From JBAYDV01 sp041672845 (GTDB lineage Bacteria > Bacteroidota > Bacteroidia > Bacteroidales > UBA932), in NCBI GenBank assembly GCA_041672845.1, contig JBAYYV010000002.1, forward strand, positions 124,001 through 188,000: a stretch of DNA of 64,000 nucleotides, read 5' to 3'. Made by a program: the position numbers and the translations under genes. This document shows, one piece after another, positions 7,764 to 14,830 of the stretch (positions are counted from its first letter, which is position 1; the number at the start of each line of letters is the position of its first letter). The notes under the pieces were generated by a model, which was given only the letters and a program-made list of their open reading frames with translations, did no database searches and was not told the DNA's origin.

Positions 7764-8837
7764 TTATTTATTAATAATCTCTATTTGTAAACGTACTGAT
7801 TCTTCATGTATAGCTTCAAGTATTTTTTTCATACATACTTCTGAAATACCAAATTTTTCTGCTTGTGTTATTCGTCTATTTAAAATATCGGAATAACGAC
7901 TAGTCTGTAGTACTTGCATATCGTGCGTTTTTTTATAAGTCCCTATTTCTTTAGATATACGCATACGCTTTGTTATCAATTCTACTAATTCATCGTCCGT
8001 ATTATCTATTTGCTTTCTTAATTGATTCAAATTTTCTGTACTTTGATAATTGTCCCTAATTACAAGCATATCCTTTATGTAATCTAAAACTTCTGGTTTT
8101 ATTTGCTGTTTTGCATCACTCCATGCTTTATCTGGATTATAATGAGATTCTATCATTAAACCATAAAAACCTATGTCCATTGCTTGTTGAGAAATAGGAG
8201 CAATTAGTTCTCTACTACCACCCATATGGCTAGGATCACAAAAAATAGGCAAATAAGGATAACGCCTTCTTAATTCTATGGCTATATGCCACATAGGTGC
8301 ATTCCTATATATATTGTTATCTGATGAACTAAAACCCCTATGAATAGCTCCAAGTTTTCTTATTCCAGCATTATATAATCTTTCTAGGGCTCCTATCCAA
8401 AGTTCTATGTCTGGATTAACAGGATTTTTTACAAATACTGGAATATCCACACCCTTAAGTGAATCCGCTATTTCTTGAACAGCAAAAGGATTTGCAGATG
8501 TTCTTGCTCCCACCCAAAGTACATCTACTCCATATTTTATTGCTTCTGCCACATGTTTAGAATTCGCCACTTCTGTAGCGACATACATATCTGTCTCTTT
8601 TTTTACTCTTTGAAGCCATTTTAATCCTTTAGAACCTACACCTTCAAATGTGCCTGGACGAGTCCTTGGTTTCCATATTCCTGCACGAAATATTTTAACC
8701 CCTATATTCGCTAGTTCTTTCGCAGTTATTAATACTTGTTCCTCTGTCTCTGCGGAACAAGGACCAGCTATTATTATTGGCTTTTTATCCGGCACACCAG
8801 GAAGTAATATACTTTCTATATTTTCTAAACTATTCAT
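7764..8837 (-). CDS. aroF: Bifunctional DAHP synthase / chorismate mutase (copy 1)
   Basis: The N-terminal part, residues 1 to about 260, is a KDO8P-like (type I beta) DAHP synthase that condenses PEP and erythrose 4-phosphate: IIAGPCSAETEEQV, IFRAGIWKPRTRPGTFEGVG, WVGARTSANPFAVQEIAD, FVKNPVNPDIELWIGALERL, AIHRGFSS, CDPSHMGGSREL and IESHYNPDKAWSDAKQQ, which together hold the Cys, His, Glu and Asp metal ligands. Residues 265-357 are an AroQ-type chorismate mutase (LRKQIDNTDDELVELITKRMRISKEIG). Fusion of the two lets prephenate or chorismate control DAHP formation. The ATG overlaps the stop of the aminotransferase gene (TAATG), so the genes are translationally coupled. A second copy diverges at 10288. 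Confidence 0.95.
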   Translation of the reverse strand: MNSLENIESILLPGVPDKKPIIIAGPCSAETEEQVLITAKELANIGVKIFRAGIWKPRTRPGTFEGVGSKGLKWLQRVKKETDMYVATEVANSKHVAEAIKYGVDVLWVGARTSANPFAVQEIADSLKGVDIPVFVKNPVNPDIELWIGALERLYNAGIRKLGAIHRGFSSSDNNIYRNAPMWHIAIELRRRYPYLPIFCDPSHMGGSRELIAPISQQAMDIGFYGLMIESHYNPDKAWSDAKQQIKPEVLDYIKDMLVIRDNYQSTENLNQLRKQIDNTDDELVELITKRMRISKEIGTYKKTHDMQVLQTSRYSDILNRRITQAEKFGISEVCMKKILEAIHEESVRLQIEIINK

Positions 8838-10006
8838 TATAATATCTTTTTAATTCTGTTATTGGCTTCTTTTAATATTTTTTCTTCTTCGCAAAGTGAA
8901 ATTCTAATATATTTATTCCCTTTATCTCCAAATATAAATCCAGGAGTAATAAATACCTTTGCTTTATCTAATATATTTTCTGTTAATTCTTCTGATTGCA
9001 CATATTTTTTAGGGATTTTCCCCCAAAGGAAAAGACCTGATTGTCTAGTATCTATGGTACATCCCAAAGTTTCCATTATTTGCTCAACTAGGATTCTCCT
9101 TTTTTTATATTTCTTATTAATATTTTTATACCAATTAGCATCTAAATATAAAGCTCTAACAGCTGCTTTCTGCATAGGTCGAAATTGACCTGAATCAATA
9201 TTACTTTCAACTTTTAACATCCAATTTATAAATGTAGAGTTAGATGCCACCATTCCGAATCTCCACCCGGACATACAATGTGACTTACTCATAGAATTTA
9301 ATTCTATACATATTCCCTTAGAATTAGAAATACTCAATAAACTTTTATAATCATCGTTTAAGATAAAACTATATGGATTATCATTACAAATAATAATATC
9401 ATGTTTCCTTCCAAATTTAACTAGTTTTTCTAACATTTTTATAGAAGCTTTTGCGCCTGTAGGCATATTAGGATAATTAACCCACATTAATTTTATGTTA
9501 GTCAAATCTTCTTTTTCTATTTCATCAAAATTTGGTTCCCAGTTATTTTTCTCATCTAAATTATAATTAACTATATGAGCACCTACTAATTTACTAACCG
9601 ATGTATAAGTGGGATATCCAGGATTAGGAATTAATACACCATCCCCAGGATTAATAAAGGTAAGTGAGATATGTAATATACCCTCTTTAGATCCTATTAA
9701 GGACAGGATTTCCTCTTCTGCGTTTAATTCCACATTAAAATATTTTTTATACCAATAAGCATATGCTTTACGAAGTTCTGGAATTCCAGTATAAGATTGA
9801 TATCCATGTGCATCTTTTTTTCGTACATCAGCAATTAATGTATTAATTACTTTCCTTTCTGGTGGGAAATCTGGATTTCCTATACCCAAATTGATAATAT
9901 CCTGACCTTTAGAATTCATCTCTCTTATTTGAGATAATTTTTTAGAGAAATAATATTCATGAATATTATTTACTCTGCTTGCAGGTAAAATAGTAGTAGT
10001 TTTCAT
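8837..10006 (-). CDS. Class I/II PLP-dependent aminotransferase of the aromatic operon
   Basis: This is a fold-type I aminotransferase of 389 residues. Features are NLGIGNPDFPP near residue 40, GYQSYTGIPELRKAYAYWY, PNPGYPTYTS, WVNYPNMPTGAKAS (the NPT-type motif), NDNPYSFI, and the PLP lysine in NSMSKSHCMSGWRFGMVAS near residue 237. The C-terminus FITPGFIFGDKGNKYIRISLC carries the substrate-binding Arg. Position as first gene of an operon with DAHP synthase/chorismate mutase and TyrA suggests transamination of aromatic keto acids or prephenate, but the sequence does not fix the substrate. Its expression should be governed by the leader-peptide attenuator upstream. Confidence 0.88.
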   Translation of the reverse strand: MKTTTILPASRVNNIHEYYFSKKLSQIREMNSKGQDIINLGIGNPDFPPERKVINTLIADVRKKDAHGYQSYTGIPELRKAYAYWYKKYFNVELNAEEEILSLIGSKEGILHISLTFINPGDGVLIPNPGYPTYTSVSKLVGAHIVNYNLDEKNNWEPNFDEIEKEDLTNIKLMWVNYPNMPTGAKASIKMLEKLVKFGRKHDIIICNDNPYSFILNDDYKSLLSISNSKGICIELNSMSKSHCMSGWRFGMVASNSTFINWMLKVESNIDSGQFRPMQKAAVRALYLDANWYKNINKKYKKRRILVEQIMETLGCTIDTRQSGLFLWGKIPKKYVQSEELTENILDKAKVFITPGFIFGDKGNKYIRISLCEEEKILKEANNRIKKIL

Positions 10007-10050
10007 TTTAAGATTATTTGATCATCTTTTTATATGTTAAATTTTGGCAT

Positions 10051-10080
10051 AAAAAAAATCCTACTCCGTTAAGAGTAGGA
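10051..10080 (-). terminator. Attenuator terminator of the aromatic operon
   Basis: Read on the minus strand, the arms TCCTACTC (10080-10073) and GAGTAGGA (10066-10059) form a perfect 8-bp stem with a 6-base loop. Eight consecutive U residues follow (10058-10051). The hairpin lies between the leader peptide and the aminotransferase start at 10006, so it would stop transcription before the first structural gene. The left arm and loop sequence TACTCTTA (10077-10070) is also exactly complementary to TAAGAGTA inside the leader-peptide frame (10134-10127), giving a competing antiterminator pairing. Confidence 0.88.
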
Positions 10081-10109
10081 CCTATATTGATTATATTTTT
10101 TATAAAATT

Positions 10110-10187
10110 TTACACATATATACTTTTACTCTTATTATTTATATAATAAAAGTAATAATAATTGTATGTAAAAAAATTTCTATTCAT
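10110..10187 (-). CDS. Tyr/Phe-rich leader peptide of the aromatic operon
   Basis: A 25-codon frame starts with ATG at 10187 and ends with TAA at 10112-10110. The first 15 residues read MNRNFFTYNYYYFYY. In total there are 7 Tyr and 3 Phe codons, with the cluster at codons 5-15. It begins about 15 bases after the predicted transcription start and ends about 30 bases before the terminator stem. This is the arrangement of classical ribosome-mediated attenuation such as pheA or trp leaders. Scarcity of charged tRNA-Tyr or tRNA-Phe would stall the ribosome over codons 5-15. That would leave the downstream TAAGAGTA free to pair with the terminator arm. Too short for most gene finders. Confidence 0.85.
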   Translation of the reverse strand: MNRNFFTYNYYYFYYINNKSKSIYV

Positions 10188-10206
10188 TATTTTCTGTAAT
10201 GGGTTA

Positions 10207-10237
10207 CAAACATAAACACAAAATCGTTATTTACAAA
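10207..10237 (-). promoter_or_regulatory. Promoter of the attenuated aromatic operon
   Basis: On the minus strand the -33 box TTTG (10237-10234) and the -7 box TATGTTTG (10214-10207) are separated by 19 bases, matching the Bacteroidota primary-sigma consensus TTTG-N19-21-TAnnTTTG. Transcription should start near 10202, about 15 bases before the leader-peptide ATG. Confidence 0.78.
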
Positions 10238-10275
10238 ATGATTCTAAAAATAAATCAATTTAAATTTTTAGATAT

Positions 10276-10283
10276 TATCTTTG
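10276..10283 (+). promoter_or_regulatory. -7 box directly in front of the second DAHP synthase gene
   Basis: TATCTTTG is a perfect TAnnTTTG match and ends only four bases before the ATG at 10288, so the mRNA would begin at or next to the start codon. A clear -33 box is not seen. The promoter is back to back with that of the attenuated operon, about 60 bases apart. Confidence 0.6.
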
Positions 10284-10287
10284 CATT

Positions 10288-11340
10288 ATGAATCAATCTA
10301 AGCCTTTAATAATTTCTGGACCTTGTAGTGCTGAGTCACGTAAACAAGTATTGTCCACGGCTGAAGCATTATCAAAAAAAGGAATTAAACTATTTCGTGC
10401 AGGTATTTGGAAACCTCGAACTAAACCTGGTAATTTCGAAGGTGTAGGAGAAAAAGGCATTAAATGGCTAGAGGAAGTTCAAGAAAAATATGGGATAAAA
10501 GCAGCTACTGAAGTAGCTAATCCTGAACATATTTCCGCTATTTTAAATTCTTCTATTAATATAATATGGATAGGTGCTAGAACTGTTTCTGATCCTTTCT
10601 CTATTCAAACTATTATTAATACGATGGTTACTTCTAATAATACTGATGTTTTAGATACGACAATATTAATTAAAAACCCTATTAATCCTGATATTGAATT
10701 GTGGTGTGGTGCTGTGGAAAGATTTAAAAAAGCTGGGTTTACCAAACTTTATGCTATTCATAGAGGATTTTCATCTATAGAAGAAAAAATTTATAGAAAT
10801 TCTCCTATTTGGCAAGTGCCTCTAGAATTTAAAAGACGATTCCCTGACATCCCTTTATTGTGTGACCCAAGTCATATTGCTGGCAAGCGAAATCTGATAG
10901 CTCCTCTTTCTCAAAGAGCCATGGATTTAAATTTCGATGGTTTATTTATAGAATCTCATATAGATCCTGATTCAGCACTAAGTGATTCTGCTCAGCAAAT
11001 AACTCCTGATCAGTTAGGTATTATATTAGATAATTTAATAGTAAGACATAATAGCTTTGACTCCGCATCTGCTCAAATAAAATCTAAGATAGATTTTTCA
11101 AGAGATGAAATAGATGATATAGATATGCGTATCTTTTCTTTATTGTCTAGAAGAATGGATATTACTAAAGAAATAGGAAAATTAAAGAAACTAAATAACA
11201 TTCCTGTTTTTCAGAGTAAAAGATATAGTCAAATAATGAAAGATGCTTCTAAAAAAGCTAATGAATTAGAACTTAATCCAGATTTTATAGCTAAACTAAT
11301 GAGATTAATACATGCCGAATCAGTTCGAGAGCAAAAGTAA
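10288..11340 (+). CDS. Bifunctional DAHP synthase / chorismate mutase (copy 2)
   Basis: This paralogue of the gene at 7764 has the same two-domain layout. Residues 1 to about 260 are DAHP synthase (IISGPCSAESRKQV, LFRAGIWKPRTKPGNFEGVG, WIGARTVSDPFSIQ, IKNPINPDIELWCGAVERF, AIHRGFSSIEEKIY, CDPSHIAGKRNL, IESHIDPDSALSD). Residues about 265-350 are AroQ-type chorismate mutase (IDDIDMRIFSLLSRRMDITKEIG). All metal and substrate motifs are kept, so it should be active. Compared with copy 1 it has a short insertion near residue 115 and lacks a few N-terminal residues. It is divergently transcribed from the attenuated operon and has no leader peptide, so it probably provides DAHP flux under different control. 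The -7 box ends four bases before the ATG. Confidence 0.93.
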   Translation: MNQSKPLIISGPCSAESRKQVLSTAEALSKKGIKLFRAGIWKPRTKPGNFEGVGEKGIKWLEEVQEKYGIKAATEVANPEHISAILNSSINIIWIGARTVSDPFSIQTIINTMVTSNNTDVLDTTILIKNPINPDIELWCGAVERFKKAGFTKLYAIHRGFSSIEEKIYRNSPIWQVPLEFKRRFPDIPLLCDPSHIAGKRNLIAPLSQRAMDLNFDGLFIESHIDPDSALSDSAQQITPDQLGIILDNLIVRHNSFDSASAQIKSKIDFSRDEIDDIDMRIFSLLSRRMDITKEIGKLKKLNNIPVFQSKRYSQIMKDASKKANELELNPDFIAKLMRLIHAESVREQK

Positions 11341-11384
11341 ATGATAGCAGACCCAAGATAAAATAAAACAAAATATTAGAAAAT

Positions 11385-12359
11385 ATGAAAATTGGGAATA
11401 TTGAATTTCGAGATAAACCTTTATTTTTAGCCCCTATGGAAGATGTAACTGACGCATCTTTTAGATATATCTGTAAGAAATACGGAGTCGATATGCTATA
11501 TACTGAATTTGTGTCTTCTGATGCTTTAATACGTAAGATTCAGAGTCAGTTTGATAAAATGAAACTTTATGAATATGAAAGGCCTATCGGTGTTCAAATT
11601 TATGGAAATATTCCTGATGCCATGGTAGAAGCTGCTAAATTATGTGAAACGGTACATCCTGATGTTTTAGATATAAATTTTGGCTGCCCAGTAAAGAAAA
11701 TAGCTAAAAGAGGTGCGGGTTCTGGTATGATGCAAAATCCTGATAAAATGGTAGAAATTACTCGTAGAATAGTAGAAGCTGTTAAAGTACCTGTAACTGT
11801 GAAGACTCGTCTTGGTTGGGATTCCGATTCTAAAATCATAGTAGAATTAGCCGAAAGACTTCAAGACTGTGGTATATCTGCATTAACCATTCATGGCCGT
11901 ACCCGTAGTCAAATGTATAAAGGAGAAGCTGACTGGTCTTTAATAGGAGAAGCGAAAAATAATCCTAGAATGAATATTCCTATTATCGGCAATGGTGATA
12001 TAAACTCACCTCAAAAAGCTAAAGAAGCATTTGATAAATATGGTGTAGATGCTGTTATGATAGGTAGAGCTAGTTTTGGACATCCATGGATATTCCATGA
12101 AATTCGTCATTATTTAGATACTGGAGAGGAATTACCTTCTATGTCTGTAAAAGATAGAGTAATTCTAGCTAAAGAACATTTCCTCAAATCCATAGAAACT
12201 AAAGGTGATAAAAAAGGCACATTAGAAATGAGAAGACATTTATCTTGTTATTTCAAGGGGCTTCCTAATTTCAAAGCTCATAGACTTCACTTAGTAACAG
12301 AAAACGACCCCGCGGAAGTATTAAAACTCCTAGACGAGGTCGCTCAAAAATGGGGTTAA
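11385..12359 (+). CDS. dusB: tRNA-dihydrouridine synthase, DusB-like
   Basis: This FMN-dependent enzyme reduces uridines in the D-loop of tRNA. Signatures are LAPMEDVTDASFRYICKKYG near residue 16, YTEFVSSDAL near 40, DINFGCPVKKIAKRGAGSGMM near 95 with the catalytic Cys, VTVKTRLGWD near 137, ALTIHGRTRSQMYKGEADW near 162 and IGNGDINSP / DAVMIGRASFGHPWIF for FMN phosphate binding. Length (324) is normal for the DusB group. It follows the second DAHP synthase gene by 44 bases on the same strand and may be cotranscribed. It converges with pepP, and no clear terminator is seen between them. Confidence 0.94.
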   Translation: MKIGNIEFRDKPLFLAPMEDVTDASFRYICKKYGVDMLYTEFVSSDALIRKIQSQFDKMKLYEYERPIGVQIYGNIPDAMVEAAKLCETVHPDVLDINFGCPVKKIAKRGAGSGMMQNPDKMVEITRRIVEAVKVPVTVKTRLGWDSDSKIIVELAERLQDCGISALTIHGRTRSQMYKGEADWSLIGEAKNNPRMNIPIIGNGDINSPQKAKEAFDKYGVDAVMIGRASFGHPWIFHEIRHYLDTGEELPSMSVKDRVILAKEHFLKSIETKGDKKGTLEMRRHLSCYFKGLPNFKAHRLHLVTENDPAEVLKLLDEVAQKWG

Positions 12360-12382
12360 TTATTATTTGCCCCTAAACATCA

Positions 12383-13780
12383 TTATTTACCAGCCATAAC
12401 TTCTTCTACTTCTTTTGTAGTAATAGGAAGACGTTTAGATCCTAGTAATCTAACACCAGTCTTTGTTATTAAAAGATCATCTTCAAGACGTATACCTCCG
12501 AAAGTATAATATTCTTTTTCTAATTTTTCGAAGTTAATGAATTGAGCATTTGTTCCTTCTTTTTTCCATTTTTCGATAAGAGCAGGGATAAAATATATAC
12601 CAGGTTCATCTGATACTACATGTCCTGGCTTTAATTTCTTACCAAAACGAAGAGCATTAAGTCCAAACTGTTCAGATGGACGATATTTATCATCATAACC
12701 AACATATACCTGTCCTAAATCTTCCATATCATGACAATCCATACCCATAGCATGTCCAAGTCCGTGAGGCATAAATAAAGAATGAGCTCCAGCAGCTACT
12801 ATTTCATCTACATCACCTTTCAAGATTCCTAAATTAACTAAACCTTGAGCTATAATCTTAGAGGCTTCTTGATGTACATCTGTATAAGAAATACCAGGAC
12901 GAGCTATTTCTAAAGTATGATTATTTGCAGCTGATACGATATCATATATTTCTTTCTGTTTTTTAGTAAATTTACCTGAACAAGGAAGCGTTCTAGTAAA
13001 ATCAGATACATAATTAGAATTAATTTCAGCACCTGCATCTATAACTAACAATCTACCTTTCGTTAAGATCTGATGATGAGTATGATTATGTAATGTTTCT
13101 CCATTCTGAGATAATATAATAGGGAATGAAGGCATTAAACCGTGAGAAACTACTATACCATCCATAACTCCTACTAATTCTTGTTCTACCATACCTAATT
13201 TAAGCATCTTCATAGCCGTATAATGCATAGCATAACCTATATTCGCTGCTTTATCCAGTTCTTCGATTTCACAAGCTTCTTTTATTAATCTCTGAGAAAC
13301 GACAGCTTTAATGAAATCAACAGAAGCTAATTCGTTCATCTTATCAAAAGGTACATCTAACATCTGATGAACATGAATCATGTTTTTATATCTCCAAGGA
13401 GGAAGAAAATGAATCTTACGGCCTTCTTTACTTATTTTAGCTATATATTCATAAACATCTTTAAAAGGTCTCGCATTTATTATTCCTACCTTTTCAGCCT
13501 TATCTTTTAATAATGGTTGAGGACCCATCCAAATAATATCGTCTATATCTACATCATTTCCGAAAACTATTTCTTCACCTGTTTCGACATCTATAATAGC
13601 TGCTAAATCTGGATCAGTTAATCCGAAATAATAATTAAAAGTACTATCCTGTCTGTAAGGGTAAGTATTATCAGGATAATTATAAGGAGCTTCACCAGTT
13701 CCTAAAAATAGAAGGACTCCTTTATCAATTATTTTGACAAGTTCCTTCCGTCTATTAACATAAACTTCTTTTGAAAACAT
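12383..13780 (-). CDS. pepP: Xaa-Pro aminopeptidase (aminopeptidase P)
   Basis: This M24B metallopeptidase removes N-terminal residues preceding proline. The N-terminal domain (residues 1 to about 165) is of the AMP_N type, with RRKELVKIIDKGVLLFLGTGEAPYNYPDNTYPYRQDSTFNYYFG. The pita-bread catalytic domain shows the dinuclear metal ligands: Asp in VIDAGAE, Asp in SDFTRTLP, His in PHGLGHAMGMDCHD, Glu in SDEPGIYF and Glu in GIRLEDDLL. Length (465) fits the family. No signal peptide is seen, so it is cytoplasmic. It is 11 bases upstream of murB on the minus strand's downstream side and could be cotranscribed with the cell wall genes. Confidence 0.94.
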   Translation of the reverse strand: MFSKEVYVNRRKELVKIIDKGVLLFLGTGEAPYNYPDNTYPYRQDSTFNYYFGLTDPDLAAIIDVETGEEIVFGNDVDIDDIIWMGPQPLLKDKAEKVGIINARPFKDVYEYIAKISKEGRKIHFLPPWRYKNMIHVHQMLDVPFDKMNELASVDFIKAVVSQRLIKEACEIEELDKAANIGYAMHYTAMKMLKLGMVEQELVGVMDGIVVSHGLMPSFPIILSQNGETLHNHTHHQILTKGRLLVIDAGAEINSNYVSDFTRTLPCSGKFTKKQKEIYDIVSAANNHTLEIARPGISYTDVHQEASKIIAQGLVNLGILKGDVDEIVAAGAHSLFMPHGLGHAMGMDCHDMEDLGQVYVGYDDKYRPSEQFGLNALRFGKKLKPGHVVSDEPGIYFIPALIEKWKKEGTNAQFINFEKLEKEYYTFGGIRLEDDLLITKTGVRLLGSKRLPITTKEVEEVMAGK

Positions 13781-13791
13781 TTTATTGAATT

Positions 13792-14820
13792 TTAATTGTT
13801 TATAATATTAACTTCTCTATTCAGTATTATACCGAATTTCTCCTTCACTGTCTCTTGTATCTTTTCTGATAAATCTATTAAGTTTTTACCTGTAGCACCT
13901 CCACGGTTTACTAATATTAAAGCTTGATGTTCATAGACTCCAGCTTTACCTATATCATGTCCTTTCCAACCACACTGTTCTATTAACCAGCCAGCAGATA
14001 ATTTCACTAACCCAGTTATCATATTTCCATAAAAAGGGATATCTGGATATGTTTTTTTCAATTCTTCTAATTTTTCTTTAGAAACAGAAGGATTAGTAAA
14101 GAAACTACCAGCATTCCCTATGATTTTAGGATCAGGCAATTTTCTATTCCTAATATTAATAATAGCTTCTCTTACTAAAGATAAACTTATAGGAGTCTTA
14201 GCCTTAGTAATTCTTTTTAATTCATCTACCAATCCCTTATAACTTAATGTAAAAACTTTATATTTCAATAGTCTAAATGTAACAGCAGTGATAGCATATT
14301 TTCTCATTTCTGGAGTCTTAAATATACTAGTTCTATAACCATAATTACATTCATCTACATCGAAAGAACATTCCTTTCCAGTAATAAGATCTATAGCATT
14401 TACTTTTATTAATAAATCTTTTATTTCTTTACCATATGCACCTATATTCTGAACTGCTGCAGAACCTGTTTCTCCTGGTACTAATGATAAATTTTCACAA
14501 CCATACCATTTATGCTTACAACAATATTTCACAAAATCATCCCAAATACAAGCAGCTCCTACTTTAACTATAACATGATTTCTAGTTTCATCTTTTATTT
14601 TTATAAAATTTATAGCTGAATGTAATACCGTTCCGTGATAATCATCTGAAAAAAGTAAGTTAGAACCACTACCAATATTTAAAAATCTATCTCCTATCTT
14701 ACTAGAAGAGATTAATTCTTTTAATTCTTTTACAGATGAATATTCTAAATACTTATCACATATAACATCTAAGTGAAAACTATTATTATCTTTTAATGAA
14801 TATAAGGTTTTATTTATCAT
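13792..14820 (-). CDS. murB: UDP-N-acetylenolpyruvoylglucosamine reductase
   Basis: MurB reduces the enolpyruvyl product of MurA to UDP-MurNAc using FAD and NADPH. Visible are the FAD-binding segment FLNIGSGSNLLFSDDYHGTVLH, NLSLVPGETGSAAVQNIGAYGKEI near residue 110, YGYRTSIFK near 160, GNAGSFFTNPSVS near 235 with the proton-donating Ser, and GWKGHDIGKAGVYEHQALILVN at the C-terminus, as in the long type I MurB. The frame is open 12 codons further upstream to a TTG, overlapping murA. I prefer the ATG at 14820 (MINKTLYSLKDNNSFHLD), ten bases after the murA stop, because the family begins there. Confidence 0.95.
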   Translation of the reverse strand: MINKTLYSLKDNNSFHLDVICDKYLEYSSVKELKELISSSKIGDRFLNIGSGSNLLFSDDYHGTVLHSAINFIKIKDETRNHVIVKVGAACIWDDFVKYCCKHKWYGCENLSLVPGETGSAAVQNIGAYGKEIKDLLIKVNAIDLITGKECSFDVDECNYGYRTSIFKTPEMRKYAITAVTFRLLKYKVFTLSYKGLVDELKRITKAKTPISLSLVREAIINIRNRKLPDPKIIGNAGSFFTNPSVSKEKLEELKKTYPDIPFYGNMITGLVKLSAGWLIEQCGWKGHDIGKAGVYEHQALILVNRGGATGKNLIDLSEKIQETVKEKFGIILNREVNIINN

Positions 14821-14830
14821 AGGGTTTTTA

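Noticed and set aside
12360..12382. Terminator between the convergent dusB and pepP genes
   Set aside because: The 23-base gap has no inverted repeat with a T-run; termination must use another mechanism or a site inside a gene.
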